The notes under the pieces: generated by a model
What the model was told of the DNA's origin: nothing
What the model saw: only the letters and a program-made list of their open reading frames with translations
Databases searched by the model: none
Shown: positions 26,544-39,391 of the stretch, piece after piece
Position numbering within the stretch: the first letter of the stretch is position 1
How the letters are laid out: each line of letters opens with the position of its first letter
Assembly (NCBI GenBank): GCA_002840405.1
Contig: PHAR01000004.1
Location: 346,239-410,238 of the forward strand
Direction: 5' to 3'
DNA length: 64,000 nt
Source: Deltaproteobacteria bacterium HGW-Deltaproteobacteria-8
Lineage (GTDB): Bacteria > Desulfobacterota > Desulfovibrionia > Desulfovibrionales > Desulfovibrionaceae
Position numbers and translations under genes: made by a program

Positions 26544-29500
26544 GTCCGGGTCCAGAATCTCGCGTTTGGGGAAGAGATGGGCGCGAGGGACTCCACTGCG
26601 GCCTTGCCCGTGGCCTTCTCCTTGCCCTTGACAGCCCAGACCGTGCGCTTGCCCGGGGCCTTTTCGGCGTAGAAATACAGTTCGGTGAAGGCCACGTCCT
26701 CTGACAGGAAGGGGACGAGGCTCACCTTGTGCTCATGCTGGGAGAAGTTCGCGGCGATGCGCCGGCCCAGGCGCGTCAGGTCCTGCGGGGTGATGCTCGC
26801 GGCCGCGCGGTCGGCCTTGATGCCGCCCTGGATGCGGCGGTAGCCCGCGATCATGAACTGGTTCACCAACCCGCCCAGGCGCAGGGAGTGGGCGAAGGTG
26901 CCGCTCGTGCGCGCGGCCTGCGCCACCTGGCCGAACTCCGGCGGCAGGTCTTCCGGCGCGACATCGGCCTTGAGGCGCAGGCACTCGGCCAGCAGGCTCA
27001 GGGAGCCCTCGTCGCCCAGGCGCGCGTAGTGCGAGCGGATGGAGGCGAAAAGCGCCAGGTACGGGTCCACCCATTCCGGCCGGGACCGCCCGCGCAGCAC
27101 CGCCTCCTTGATGCGGTCACAGAGCAGGCGCATGGTCTCGCCCTTGTCCGCGTACTTCTCGAGCAGGCCGAGCTTCATCACCGACTTGTAGGGGCTGTGC
27201 AGGGCCTTGACCATCTGCCACAGGCAGGCCCCGAAATACTCGCTGGCCGGGATGGGCTCGGGCTGGCCCAGATCCACCAGCTCGCCCGCCAGGCGCGGGT
27301 CCAGGGCGCTGATGTCGGTCAAGAGCGACTGCGCGGCGGCGGCGTCCGCGCCCGGCGGCACGGCCCACCAGAGCAGGTCCTTGCCCGCCAATTTCAGCGC
27401 CGTGCGGTAGAACTCCTCCTTGAGCAGGGCCGCCTGGGCCGAGCCGGAACTCTCCTTGTCGCTCATGCCGAAGGAGTTGGTGCGCACCTCGTCGATCGTC
27501 ATGGCGAAGAAATGCACCTCCAGGCCGAACTGCTCGTCAGCCCAGACCTCCAGGGCAGCGAGCTTGCGCTGCAGGCCCTCGCGGATGGCCTGGACCGGGC
27601 CCTCGGGCTCGGTGTGGCAGACCCAGCAGTCAATGTCCGAAGAGGGCCTCTGGGCCACGGAGCCCAGGCTGCCGATGGCGTACAGGGCCTCAATGCCCAG
27701 GGCCGGCGCTACCTGGCCTGCGGGATCCACGGCCGAGGGGGCCTGGCCCGGAAAAAACTTCTCCAGCAGGGCCAGGTCCACCCGGACCCCTGCCCCTCCC
27801 AGGGAGCAGGCCGGAACGCCCTTGAGCCCCTGGGCCTTCTCGAACACATCCGTGACCAGAAGCTGCGGCAGAAGCTTCAGGAACACGCCCTGCTGCTCGG
27901 TCAAACGCTCCAGGGCCAGCTCCGTGCGGCGCTGGTTCTGCCCGCGCATGGCCGCCAGGGTTCGGCGGGCCTCGTCCAGGCGCACGTGCCGACCCACGCA
28001 GGCCGCCACAAAGGCCGCGCCTGTGTCGCCTTGCAGGCCCTGGGGCAGCACGGTCAGCGCTCCGCCGGGCCGGGCCAGCTGGGCTGCCAGGGTGGCCACC
28101 CGCGCCTTGGACAGCTGCGGATTGTCCGTGTGGCCGCCCAGCATGGCAAGCCCAGGCAACGAACAGCGCGTAAACACCACCCCCAGGACATCGCAATGGC
28201 GCAGCCGGGCCAGGGCCAGTGTGCAGTCCACGAACTCCGAGCCGCGGCAGGCCGAGCGCTCCAGCACCGAGCCGGACAGGTCGCAGCGCGTGAAGGAGCA
28301 GTGCATCAAGGCGGTCTCCAGAGCGCGCATACCGGAAAAAGCGCTGGATCTGGCCATGAGGCGGTCCAGGCGCACCCGGGACAGGTACGCTCCGGCCAGG
28401 CTGGACTCGGCCACGGCGCACCCGGTGAGTACGCAGGAGGCCAGGTGCAGACGCGCGGCGTCGCAACGCTCGAACGTGCAGCCCTCGAAACGGCAGCCCT
28501 GAAAAACCGCGTCGCAGAGATCCACGCCCGCAAAGGTGCAGCCCTGGAAGGTGCAGCCCTCGAACGTGCTGCCCTGCAGGGTGCAAGCGCTCAGACGGAC
28601 CCTGAGGAAGGTGACAGATGAGAACTGGCTCGCCGAAAGGTTCACGGAAGCGAGGGTGGAGCCTTCCAGACTCTCACCGCTCAAGCTCGAATGCGAGTAG
28701 TCCTGGTCCTTCAGGGGGCTCAGGGCGTCCTTCAAGGCCTCGGCCAGGGAGGGACGGCGAGGTTTGACGGCCTTGGCCGGAGCCAGGCCTGCGGGCGGGG
28801 TCAAAAGCTCGGCGCGCTCGGTCTCGTCCGTGGCCAGTTGCGCGGCCAGCATCCCTGCCAGGGCCTGCAGCGAGGACGTGTCCAGCATGCCCTGCATGGC
28901 CTTGGCCGCGCGGCGCATAAAGTCCGGGTCGTGGCGGACCAGGGCGAGGAAGATCCGGGCGAGAACGGCTCCGCGCTCGGCCTCCGGCGTGTCCGCCAGC
29001 AGGGGCACAAGCCCCAGCCGGGGCAGAAGCGGCGTGAGCCTGAGGGCGCACTCCCGCAGCTCTCCGCCCTGGCGCAGCATGTCGGCCAGGACAAGTCCCA
29101 GGAGCTCCGGTTCGGCCTGGGCGGCCGGAAGCAGCAGCACCGGGGCCTCAGGCAATGCGGCCAGGCGACGCATCTCGCTCAGCAGAGCGGGCTCGCGCAC
29201 GGCCAGGTCAGGCGCTGCGGCAAGAAGCGGAGCCAGGCGGCTCGGCCCCACCACGCCGGAGGCGCGCAGGGCGTAGCCCAGGGCCTCTGGCTGGATGGCC
29301 GGGCTGGACAGGCTCTCGGAGGAATTGAGCAGGGCCTCGGCCGTGGCCGCATCGGGCTTGCCCGCAAAGGCCTTGGGCAGGGTCTCGGACATGCAGGACG
29401 CGAGCAGGGCGTCGCGCAGGGGCCGGGACAGGGGCGCCCCCTCGTCGGCCAGGGCGCTCAAAAACAGCATCGCCTCGCCGGGATCGCAGCGGCCGGGCAC

Positions 29501-29926
29501 GGGCAGCAGGCCCTTGAGCCAGGCCATGTACTGCTTGTCGTCGGCCAGGGGGGCCAGAAACATCTCGTTCACAAGGGCCAGGTATTCCCGGCCCGGCAGG
29601 GCCGTGAGGATCGGCGTGATCTGCGGCAGGGGGACGGCGCGGCCCTGGATGTGCAGCATGGCCAGGCAACGGCCAAACCGGCTTAGGGAGGCCAGGGCAT
29701 GCAGCACGCGCGACATGAGGGCCATGTCGCGCAGGGAGCGCACGATGGTGAACAGCAGGCAGGCGATCTCCCCCGCCGCTGCCAAGTCCTGCGGGGTGTC
29801 GCCCTGGGCTGCGGGGAGCTCCGCAAGGTTCGCCAGAAGTCCGGGCAGCACCTTGAGCGCATCCGCGTTCTCAGTGCGGACAAACCGCCTGAGCGCAACC
29901 GCGATTTCAACAGCAGACATACTCAT
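26513..29926 (-). CDS. Class I adenylate cyclase with central pentapeptide-repeat domain (C-terminus frameshifted)
   Basis: 'YAIGSLGSVAQRPSSDIDCWVCH', 'EVHFFAMTIDEVRTNSFGMSDKESSGSAQAALLKEEFYRT' class I AC motifs; pentapeptide-type 'SLEGSTLASVNLSASQF...TLQGSTFEGCTFQGCTFAGVDLCDAVFQGCRFEGCTF'. Confidence 0.88.
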   Translation of the reverse strand: MSMSAVEIAVALRRFVRTENADALKVLPGLLANLAELPAAQGDTPQDLAAAGEIACLLFTIVRSLRDMALMSRVLHALASLSRFGRCLAMLHIQGRAVPLPQITPILTALPGREYLALVNEMFLAPLADDKQYMAWLKGLLPVPGRCDPGEAMLFLSALADEGAPLSRPLRDALLASCMSETLPKAFAGKPDAATAEALLNSSESLSSPAIQPEALGYALRASGVVGPSRLAPLLAAAPDLAVREPALLSEMRRLAALPEAPVLLLPAAQAEPELLGLVLADMLRQGGELRECALRLTPLLPRLGLVPLLADTPEAERGAVLARIFLALVRHDPDFMRRAAKAMQGMLDTSSLQALAGMLAAQLATDETERAELLTPPAGLAPAKAVKPRRPSLAEALKDALSPLKDQDYSHSSLSGESLEGSTLASVNLSASQFSSVTFLRVRLSACTLQGSTFEGCTFQGCTFAGVDLCDAVFQGCRFEGCTFERCDAARLHLASCVLTGCAVAESSLAGAYLSRVRLDRLMARSSAFSGMRALETALMHCSFTRCDLSGSVLERSACRGSEFVDCTLALARLRHCDVLGVVFTRCSLPGLAMLGGHTDNPQLSKARVATLAAQLARPGGALTVLPQGLQGDTGAAFVAACVGRHVRLDEARRTLAAMRGQNQRRTELALERLTEQQGVFLKLLPQLLVTDVFEKAQGLKGVPACSLGGAGVRVDLALLEKFFPGQAPSAVDPAGQVAPALGIEALYAIGSLGSVAQRPSSDIDCWVCHTEPEGPVQAIREGLQRKLAALEVWADEQFGLEVHFFAMTIDEVRTNSFGMSDKESSGSAQAALLKEEFYRTALKLAGKDLLWWAVPPGADAAAAQSLLTDISALDPRLAGELVDLGQPEPIPASEYFGACLWQMVKALHSPYKSVMKLGLLEKYADKGETMRLLCDRIKEAVLRGRSRPEWVDPYLALFASIRSHYARLGDEGSLSLLAECLRLKADVAPEDLPPEFGQVAQAARTSGTFAHSLRLGGLVNQFMIAGYRRIQGGIKADRAAASITPQDLTRLGRRIAANFSQHEHKVSLVPFLSEDVAFTELYFYAEKAPGKRTVWAVKGKEKATGKAAVESLAPISSPNARFWTRTWRSICRMSA

Positions 29927-30101
29927 CCCATAGCTATATAGCGGATTGGCGGGTGAGTCGAGTCCCGCGCGCAGGCCCTGAGTCGTGACATTGTTGTCGA
30001 TCCCGTATTGGCACAGCCGATTAACAGGGATACATTTTTAATAAGACTATTGTAAAGTAGGTGCTCCCTCGCACCAGCTAAACATGTAACCGGAAGCAAC
30101 C

Positions 30102-30164
30102 ATGGGAAATACGCATCTCCTCAGCTCCCACGAGGCCCTGCTCGGCCTGCGCTACCGGTGCTAG
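30102..30164 (+). CDS. Candidate 20-aa small ORF (MGNTHLLSSHEALLGLRYRC)
   Basis: ATG with GGAAG about 6 nt upstream; TAG stop followed by a terminator 24 nt later; orphan on the + strand. Confidence 0.3.
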   Translation: MGNTHLLSSHEALLGLRYRC

Positions 30165-30187
30165 CTGGATATCCCCCGATCACGCCC

Positions 30188-30221
30188 AAGCGGCCCTGCT
30201 CACGCGGGGCCGCTTTTTTTG
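30188..30221 (+). terminator. Strong rho-independent terminator
   Basis: AAGCGGCCC-TGCTCACGC-GGGGCCGCTTTTTTTG. Confidence 0.85.
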
Positions 30222-30312
30222 CGCGCGCAAAGAACGCCGGACCAAACAAAAAAACCGGGGAGGATTCCTCCGCCCCGGCCCCGCGCCTGGCGCAAACAGT
30301 GCTTGTCGAGAC

Positions 30313-31965
30313 TTAGGCCCCTGCGGCCTCGAATGCCGCGTTCACGATGCCTTGCGCCTCGGCTTGGAGCCGCGCCAAGTGCTCGCGGCCCAGAAAGCTC
30401 TCGGCGTAGATCTTGTAAATATCCTCCGTGCCCGAGGGCCTTGCGGCGAACCAGCCGTTTGCGGCCACCACCTTGAGCCCGCCGATGTCCGCGCCATTGC
30501 CCGGCGCGCGCGTGAGCTTGGCCAGGATGGGCTCTCCGGCCAGGCTGGTGGCCTGGACCATCTCCGGCGTGAGCTTCTTGAAGGCCGCCTTTTGGGCCGG
30601 GGTGGCGGGCGCGTCCATGCGCTCGTACACCGGGCTGCCGAAGCGCGCCTCAAGCTCCTTGTAGTACAGGCCGGGGTCCTTGCCCGTGCGCGCGGTGATC
30701 TCCGCCGCCAAGAGGCCCATGATGATGCCGTCCTTGTCCGTGGTCCAGACCGAACCGTCCTGGCGCAGGAAGCTGGCCCCGGCGCTCTCCTCGCCGCCGA
30801 AACCGTAGGAACCGTCCAGCAGCCCGTCCACAAACCACTTGAAGCCCACGGGCACCTCGGACAGCCTGCGGCCAAGGCTCAGCGCCACGCGGTCGAGCAT
30901 GGAGCTGGAGACCAGGGTCTTGCCCACGGCGGCGTCCGCGCGCCAGCCGGGCCGGTTGCGGAACAGGTAGTCCACGGCCACGGAAAGGTAGTGGTTGGGG
31001 TTCATGAGCCCGGCGCTCCTGGTGACGATGCCGTGGCGGTCGAAGTCCGGGTCGTTGCCAAAGGCCACGTCAAAGGCGTCCTTGTGCGCGATGAGCCCCT
31101 GCATGGCGTAAGGCGAGGAGCAGTCCATGCGGATCTTGCCGTCCTTGTCCACGGTCATGAAGGAGAAGGTCGGATCCACGGTCTTGTTGACCACGGTCAG
31201 GTTGATGCCCCAGCGCTCGGCGATGGGCGCGAGAAAGCCGACGCCCGAGCCGCCCAGGGGATCGGCCCCGATGGAGATGCCCGAGTCCTTGATGCTCTGC
31301 ATGTCGACGACGTTGCCGAGGTCTTCCACGTAGGGCGCGATGTAATCGATCAGGTGCGTGGTTTCGGCCTTCAGCGCCTGCTCAAGGGGCATGCGCCGCA
31401 CCCCGGCCAGGCCGGAGCGCAACAGCGCGTTGGCCCGGTCCTGGATGGCCTTGGTGGTGCCCGTGTCCGCAGGGCCGCCCTCGGGCGGGTTGTACTTGAT
31501 GCCCCCAGCCTCGGGCGGGTTGTGCGAGGGCGTCACCACCACGCCGTCGGCCCGCCGGTTTTGGGGGTTCCTGTTGTGGCAGAGGATGGCGTGGGAGATC
31601 ACCGGCGTGGGCGTGAACCCGCCGCCCGCCTGGATCATCACGTCCACGCCGTGGGCCGCGAAGACCGTGAGCGCCGTGGCCAGGGCCGGAGCGCTGAGTG
31701 CGTGGGTGTCCATGCCCATGAACAGCGGGCCGCGAATGCCCGCCACGGCGCGGTGCTCCACGATGGCCTGGCTGATGGCGACGATGTGGGCCTCGTTGAA
31801 GCTGCCGTCCGTGCTGCAGCCCCGGTGGCCCGAGGTGCCGAAGCTGACCATTTGCGCCGGATTATCCGGGTCAGGCGAGCGGTCCTGGTAGTCCGCCAGC
31901 AGGCGCGGAATGTCGGCGAGAATCTCTTTGGGCGCGGGTTTCCCCGCCAGCGGATGAACGGCCAT
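30313..31965 (-). CDS. pgm: Phosphoglucomutase (alpha-D-glucose phosphate-specific)
   Basis: '[22 protein letters not shown]', '[21 protein letters not shown]', '[16 protein letters not shown]', '[25 protein letters not shown]'. Confidence 0.95.
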   Translation of the reverse strand: MAVHPLAGKPAPKEILADIPRLLADYQDRSPDPDNPAQMVSFGTSGHRGCSTDGSFNEAHIVAISQAIVEHRAVAGIRGPLFMGMDTHALSAPALATALTVFAAHGVDVMIQAGGGFTPTPVISHAILCHNRNPQNRRADGVVVTPSHNPPEAGGIKYNPPEGGPADTGTTKAIQDRANALLRSGLAGVRRMPLEQALKAETTHLIDYIAPYVEDLGNVVDMQSIKDSGISIGADPLGGSGVGFLAPIAERWGINLTVVNKTVDPTFSFMTVDKDGKIRMDCSSPYAMQGLIAHKDAFDVAFGNDPDFDRHGIVTRSAGLMNPNHYLSVAVDYLFRNRPGWRADAAVGKTLVSSSMLDRVALSLGRRLSEVPVGFKWFVDGLLDGSYGFGGEESAGASFLRQDGSVWTTDKDGIIMGLLAAEITARTGKDPGLYYKELEARFGSPVYERMDAPATPAQKAAFKKLTPEMVQATSLAGEPILAKLTRAPGNGADIGGLKVVAANGWFAARPSGTEDIYKIYAESFLGREHLARLQAEAQGIVNAAFEAAGA

Positions 31966-31993
31966 GCTGCCTCCGTATGGCTATGCCAGGGCC

Positions 31994-32503
31994 TCAGCCC
32001 TTTCTGGTGGTAAGTTCGGAAAGCTTTTTGTCCATTTCGCGCAGACGCACGGCCAGCACCTCGCAAAAGACGCGGTAGAGGATGGCCTGGACCGTGAAGG
32101 TGTCCTTGGCGGTCTGGCGGTCGAAGAGGGAGGCGTCCACGGCCACGCACAGGGTCGGGCTCAAAGCCTGGATGCTGGCCGAGCGCGGGCTGCCATCGAT
32201 GATGCCCATCTCGCCGAAGACGTCGCCAAGACGGCGGATGATGCCCACCTCCACGCCCTGGTGGGTGATCTTGAGGTCGCCCTTGACCAGGAAGAAGACC
32301 ATGGCGTCAAAGTCGCCCTCGCGGATGACGAACTCACCCGGCTCGTACTTGCGCATGCGGCTCATGCTCACGACTTCCTTGATCATCTTCTCCTCCAGTG
32401 AGGAGAAAGCCGGGATCTTCCGGAACTGGTCCAGGGTCTCGGCATTGGTCGGGTCGAACTCGTGTTCCTTCATCATAGCCACCTCGCTGGAAGGTTCTTC
32501 CAT
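31994..32503 (-). CDS. Cyclic nucleotide-binding domain protein
   Basis: 'FVIREGDFDAMVFFLVKGDLKITHQGVEVGIIRRLGDVFGEMGIIDGSPRSASIQAL'. Confidence 0.88.
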   Translation of the reverse strand: MEEPSSEVAMMKEHEFDPTNAETLDQFRKIPAFSSLEEKMIKEVVSMSRMRKYEPGEFVIREGDFDAMVFFLVKGDLKITHQGVEVGIIRRLGDVFGEMGIIDGSPRSASIQALSPTLCVAVDASLFDRQTAKDTFTVQAILYRVFCEVLAVRLREMDKKLSELTTRKG

Positions 32504-32711
32504 GCAAGATGCCTGAATCTTTTGCCACGGGCAAGCGAACAGGCCCCTGCGGCAGGATTACCCTCCTGCCGGCGCGCGGGCAACCGGTTCTTGCCCACAT
32601 TGGCTCACCACCCTTGATCAAGTGCAATAGCTGGGGTATTGCGGAGGGCGGGAAAGCCCCGAGAAACACGCCGCGCCAAGGCGCACAGCCAGGAAAAACC
32701 AAGAGGAGCGC

Positions 32712-33584
32712 ATGGACACCAGCCCCAAAAACGTCCGGGAGCACATCGCCCGCTCCAAATTCTTCCTACAGCGCAAGGACTTGCTGAAAAGCCTCAAGTC
32801 CCTGGGCCTCGCGCTGGAGCTTTTGGCCTCCGGGCAGATCTTTGGGCGTGAGCGCATCGAGATCGACATCCTCCTGGAGGAGGCCGTGCGCCTGCTCATG
32901 GAGCAGGAGGGGCTCAAGGCAGTCTTCCCCGCAGGGCTGGCCCACAAGAAGGGCAAGGAGCGCGAGCTTTCGGCCACCATCAACCGCGTGGCCAACGCGC
33001 TGGAGCTGGTGCTTGGCCGGGCCAAGAAAGAGGAGCGCCGCAAGCAGCTGGTGGAGCTGGACGAAGCCATCATAGCTGGACAGGCCGGGCTGGACCAGGG
33101 CCAACCCCTGGAAGCGCGCAAACATTTCCGCCGCGCGTCCGAGATCTGCGGCGACGAGCCAGGGCTGTACGCGGACATCGGCAACCGCTTCCTGCTGGCC
33201 GGGCTCCTGGCCGAGGCCGTGGAGTACCTGCAGAAGAACATCGAGGTGGCCCCGGCCGACCTGCGCGCCTACCCTGCCCTGGCCCAATGCTACGACTCTC
33301 TGGGCGAGCCCGACAAGGCTGAAGAGGTCCTGAAAGCGGCCTTGCGGCGCTTTGGCCCCATGGAGGCCCTGAACCTGCGCCTGGCCAAGGGCGCCCTGGA
33401 GCGCAAGAAATGGGCCGATGCCCTGCTCAACGCCCAGGAGGTGCTCAAGCTGAACGCCACGAACCAGGAGGGCCGGCGCCTGGCCGCAGAGGCCAGCCAG
33501 CGCATCTACGGCGACCCCCAGGCCTATCTGCGCGAGAACCCCCAAGCCAGCGTCAAATCCCAGGAGATCAAGCTCGACTTTTAA
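32712..33584 (+). CDS. Tetratricopeptide-repeat protein
   Basis: 'YADIGNRFLLAGLLAEAVEYLQKNIEVAPADLRAYPALAQCYDSLGEPDKAEEVLKAALRRFGP'. Confidence 0.75.
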   Translation: MDTSPKNVREHIARSKFFLQRKDLLKSLKSLGLALELLASGQIFGRERIEIDILLEEAVRLLMEQEGLKAVFPAGLAHKKGKERELSATINRVANALELVLGRAKKEERRKQLVELDEAIIAGQAGLDQGQPLEARKHFRRASEICGDEPGLYADIGNRFLLAGLLAEAVEYLQKNIEVAPADLRAYPALAQCYDSLGEPDKAEEVLKAALRRFGPMEALNLRLAKGALERKKWADALLNAQEVLKLNATNQEGRRLAAEASQRIYGDPQAYLRENPQASVKSQEIKLDF

Positions 33585-33647
33585 GCCGACAGGGCCACGG
33601 CCCGCCGCCGCCAAGACCGGCAGGCCGATCCCCCCCCGCGCATGAAA

Positions 33648-33681
33648 AAGGCCGGAGTCCTTGCGGACTCCGGCCTTGTCG
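33648..33681. terminator. Bidirectional terminator between TPR gene (+) and groEL (-)
   Basis: AAGGCCGGAGTCC-TTGC-GGACTCCGGCCTT, with A-run upstream. Confidence 0.8.
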
Positions 33682-33708
33682 TTTCTCTGGAGGCTTGGCG
33701 TCTGGGGG

Positions 33709-35367
<1,659 letters not shown>

Positions 35368-35451
35368 GATCAGACTCCTTGCAGAAATTTTATGCCTTGC
35401 GGCGTTGTTGTAGAGCTACAGGCAGAAGCCCGCTTAGGACCCGGAGGGTCT

Positions 35452-35742
35452 CTACTTCTCGACGATGGCGAGGATGTCTTCCTCGCGCAGCACCAGGTGC
35501 TCGTCGCCGTCGATCTTGATCTCCGTGCCCGCGTACTTGGTGAACAGCACCATGTCGCCCGCCTTCACGGCCATCTTCACGAGGGAGCCCTTGTCGTCGA
35601 GCTTGCCGGGACCGGCGGCGATGACCTTGCCGCGCTGGGGCTTCTCTTTGGCGCTGTCGGGGATGATGATGCCGCCGGCGGTCACTTCCTCGGACTCCAG
35701 GCGTTTCACCAGAACACGGTCATTCAGGGGCTTCAACTTCAT
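35452..35742 (-). CDS. groES: Co-chaperonin GroES
   Basis: '[47 protein letters not shown]'; start refined to 35742. Confidence 0.98.
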   Translation of the reverse strand: MKLKPLNDRVLVKRLESEEVTAGGIIIPDSAKEKPQRGKVIAAGPGKLDDKGSLVKMAVKAGDMVLFTKYAGTEIKIDGDEHLVLREEDILAIVEK

Positions 35743-35865
35743 CGCTTCGTTCCTCCACAGGGGTATGGTGTGTGTTGTGCGCCAGCGTGCGCCGAAGTCC
35801 GGCGGACGGGCGCCTGTTGACTCAATAGCGCCCCGCACTTGGCGCGGGGCGTTTCAGGCATGGGG

Positions 35866-35893
35866 AAGATAACCACCACAGCCGCGCTGTCAA
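35866..35893 (-). promoter_or_regulatory. Sigma70-like promoter of groESL
   Basis: Minus strand TTGACA-N16-TATCTT; leader hairpin CGCCCCGC-N7-GCGGGGCG lies just downstream at 35828-35850. Confidence 0.6.
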
Positions 35894-35917
35894 CACGTGC
35901 GCGGTGAAAAAAACGGC

Positions 35918-37471
35918 CTAGTCCGGCGCCGGGTCGCTCTCGTCATCCTGGGGCGTGCGGCCGAACAGCTCGCACAGGCCGCGCAGGCCCTCGGCCCGGG
36001 CGCGGCCCGCTCCGCACACGCAGAGCTGGTCCTGGGGCAGCCGCCAACCCCAGTTGCCCTTGGAGGTGCCGGGGGTGTTCATGCGATGGCTGGCGTCCAG
36101 GTCCAGCAGGTCCTGGGCCGGGAGCACGGCGTCCCTGCCCGGGCTTGCGAGCGCCATGCGGATGAACTCACGCACAACGTTGTCTGCGGTGACCTTGCGG
36201 CCCAGGTAGCGCGCCAGCACCCGGCGCATGCCTGGCCCGGCCTCGCCGGACTCGAACCAGCCGCGCGTGGTGTTGTTATCGTGGGTGCCGGTGTAGACCA
36301 CGCAGTTCTGCTCGTGGTTGTGGGGGGCGTCCGGGCAGGTGGGGGTGTGCAGGCCAAAGCCGAACTGCAGGATCTTCATGCCCGGCAGGCCGAAGTGCTC
36401 CTTTAAGGCCACCACGTCCTCGGTGATGACGCCCAGGTCCTCGGCGATGAGCGGCAGGTGCCCGTGGGCCTCTTGGAGCGCGGTCAGCATCTCCAGGCCC
36501 AGGGCCGGAACCCACTCGCCGTTGATGGCCGTCTTCTCCTCCACCGGGATCTCCCAGTACCCGGCAAAGCCCCGGAAATGGTCCAGGCGCACCAGGTCGA
36601 ACAGGCCGAAGCTGTGGCGCATGCGCCTGATCCACCAGGCGAAGCCCTCGGCCCTGCAGGCCTCCCAGTGGAACACCGGGTTGCCCCAGCGCTGGCCGGT
36701 CTTGCTGAAATAGTCCGGCGGCACTCCGGCCACGAAGAGGGGCTGGCCGTCTTCGTCCAGCTTGAACAGGTGCGTGTTGGCCCAGACATCGGCCGAATCA
36801 AGGGTCACGTAGATGGGCACGTCGCCCACGAGCTCCACGTCGAGCCTGGCCAGCTCCCAGCGCAGGCGGCCCCACTGGCGGAAGAACAGCCACTGGCAGA
36901 ACTCCTGGAACAGGATCTCGCGGTGCAGCAGGGTGCCGTAGCCTTGCAGGGCCGAATCAAGGCGCAGGCGGATGTCCTGGGGCCAGCTGGGCCAGGCCAC
37001 GCCGCCGAAATAGTCCTTCAGGGCCATGAACAGGGCATAGTCCGGCAGCCAGGAGCCGTTGTGGGCCCGGAACTCCGCGAAGCCGGATTCGTCCTCCAGA
37101 TCGCCTGCCCCCATGCGCCGCTCAAAGACCTGGCGCAGCATGGCGCCCTTGCTGCGCTCCACGGCCTGGAAATCCACCAGGTCTTTCTCGGGCAGGACAA
37201 AGGACGAGAGTTCCTGGCGCGTCAACAGGCCATCGTCGCACAAGCCCTCCGGGCTGATGCACAGGGTGTTGCCCGCAAAGGCCGAGAAGCTGGAATAGGG
37301 CGAGTTGCCCAGGCAGGAGGCCGTGGGCGTGATGGGCAGCATCTGCCAGCGGCTCTGCCCGGCCATTGTCAAAAATTCCGCAAAGCGCAGGGCCTCTGGC
37401 CCCAGGTCGCCGATGCCGAAGCGCGAGGGCAGTGAGGTCAGGTGCAGAAGCACGCCGCTGGTTCGCCGCAT
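35918..37471 (-). CDS. malQ: 4-alpha-glucanotransferase
   Basis: 'RTSGVLLHLTSLPSRFGIGDLGPEALRF', 'GDVPIYVTLDSADVWANTHLF', 'VRLDHFRGFAGYWEIP', 'YTGTHDNNTTRGWF'. Confidence 0.95.
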   Translation of the reverse strand: MRRTSGVLLHLTSLPSRFGIGDLGPEALRFAEFLTMAGQSRWQMLPITPTASCLGNSPYSSFSAFAGNTLCISPEGLCDDGLLTRQELSSFVLPEKDLVDFQAVERSKGAMLRQVFERRMGAGDLEDESGFAEFRAHNGSWLPDYALFMALKDYFGGVAWPSWPQDIRLRLDSALQGYGTLLHREILFQEFCQWLFFRQWGRLRWELARLDVELVGDVPIYVTLDSADVWANTHLFKLDEDGQPLFVAGVPPDYFSKTGQRWGNPVFHWEACRAEGFAWWIRRMRHSFGLFDLVRLDHFRGFAGYWEIPVEEKTAINGEWVPALGLEMLTALQEAHGHLPLIAEDLGVITEDVVALKEHFGLPGMKILQFGFGLHTPTCPDAPHNHEQNCVVYTGTHDNNTTRGWFESGEAGPGMRRVLARYLGRKVTADNVVREFIRMALASPGRDAVLPAQDLLDLDASHRMNTPGTSKGNWGWRLPQDQLCVCGAGRARAEGLRGLCELFGRTPQDDESDPAPD

Positions 37472-37640
37472 GGAGCCTCCTTGGGCGTTGCAGGTGGTTG
37501 CCTGCGCGCCGTTTGGCGCCATGCTACACGCAACCGGGGTTCAGCGGAAGAGGCGCGCGCGGCGGGGGAAAATTCCCCTGGCACGCAAGGTGCAAGATTT
37601 TCGGCCAGGAAGCCCGCAACAGGGCTTGAAGGAGGCCGCT

Positions 37641-37982
37641 ATGCCGATGGCAAGCAGACAGCCGGTGCGCGAACAGGTACTTGAGGCCCTGGGCCAGACA
37701 AAGGACAGCCTGCATGAGCTGGACTACGAGGACGTCGCCCTCTCCGCAGCGGGGCTCGCCCTGGTGCGCCAGGCCGCGGCCGCCGTATTGCGCCGCCTCA
37801 GCGGCATGGCAGCCGAGGACCTGCCCCTGTCCCGCGCCCTGGCCCTGTTCCTGGACCACGTGTTCTGGAACGAGGCCACAGGCGGGCTCATCCTGTGCGC
37901 GGACCTCTCGGACAAAAGCGTCTGCCTGCCCATCCCGGCAGACTGCTGGGGCATCAAGCCCCACCTCGGCCTCGTGCAGTAG
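37641..37982 (+). CDS. Hypothetical 113-aa protein
   Basis: ORF with GGAGG Shine-Dalgarno just upstream of ATG 37641; no family recognised. Confidence 0.5.
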   Translation: MPMASRQPVREQVLEALGQTKDSLHELDYEDVALSAAGLALVRQAAAAVLRRLSGMAAEDLPLSRALALFLDHVFWNEATGGLILCADLSDKSVCLPIPADCWGIKPHLGLVQ

Positions 37983-38023
37983 GACCCCGGCAACGCCCCA
38001 GCGCCGACAGGCCGGGGCCGGGC

Positions 38024-39313
<1,290 letters not shown>

Positions 39314-39391
39314 TTATGACTACTTGCCCCGTCCACGCAGAACGATTGTTTTGCGGCAAGCGGATGATTTTCGTAAAAGAGGAATGAACAC

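Noticed and set aside
32613-32622. CTTGATCAAG palindrome upstream of the TPR gene as an FNR site
   Set aside because: FNR sites need TTGAT-N4-ATCAA; this contiguous 10-bp palindrome lacks the spacer
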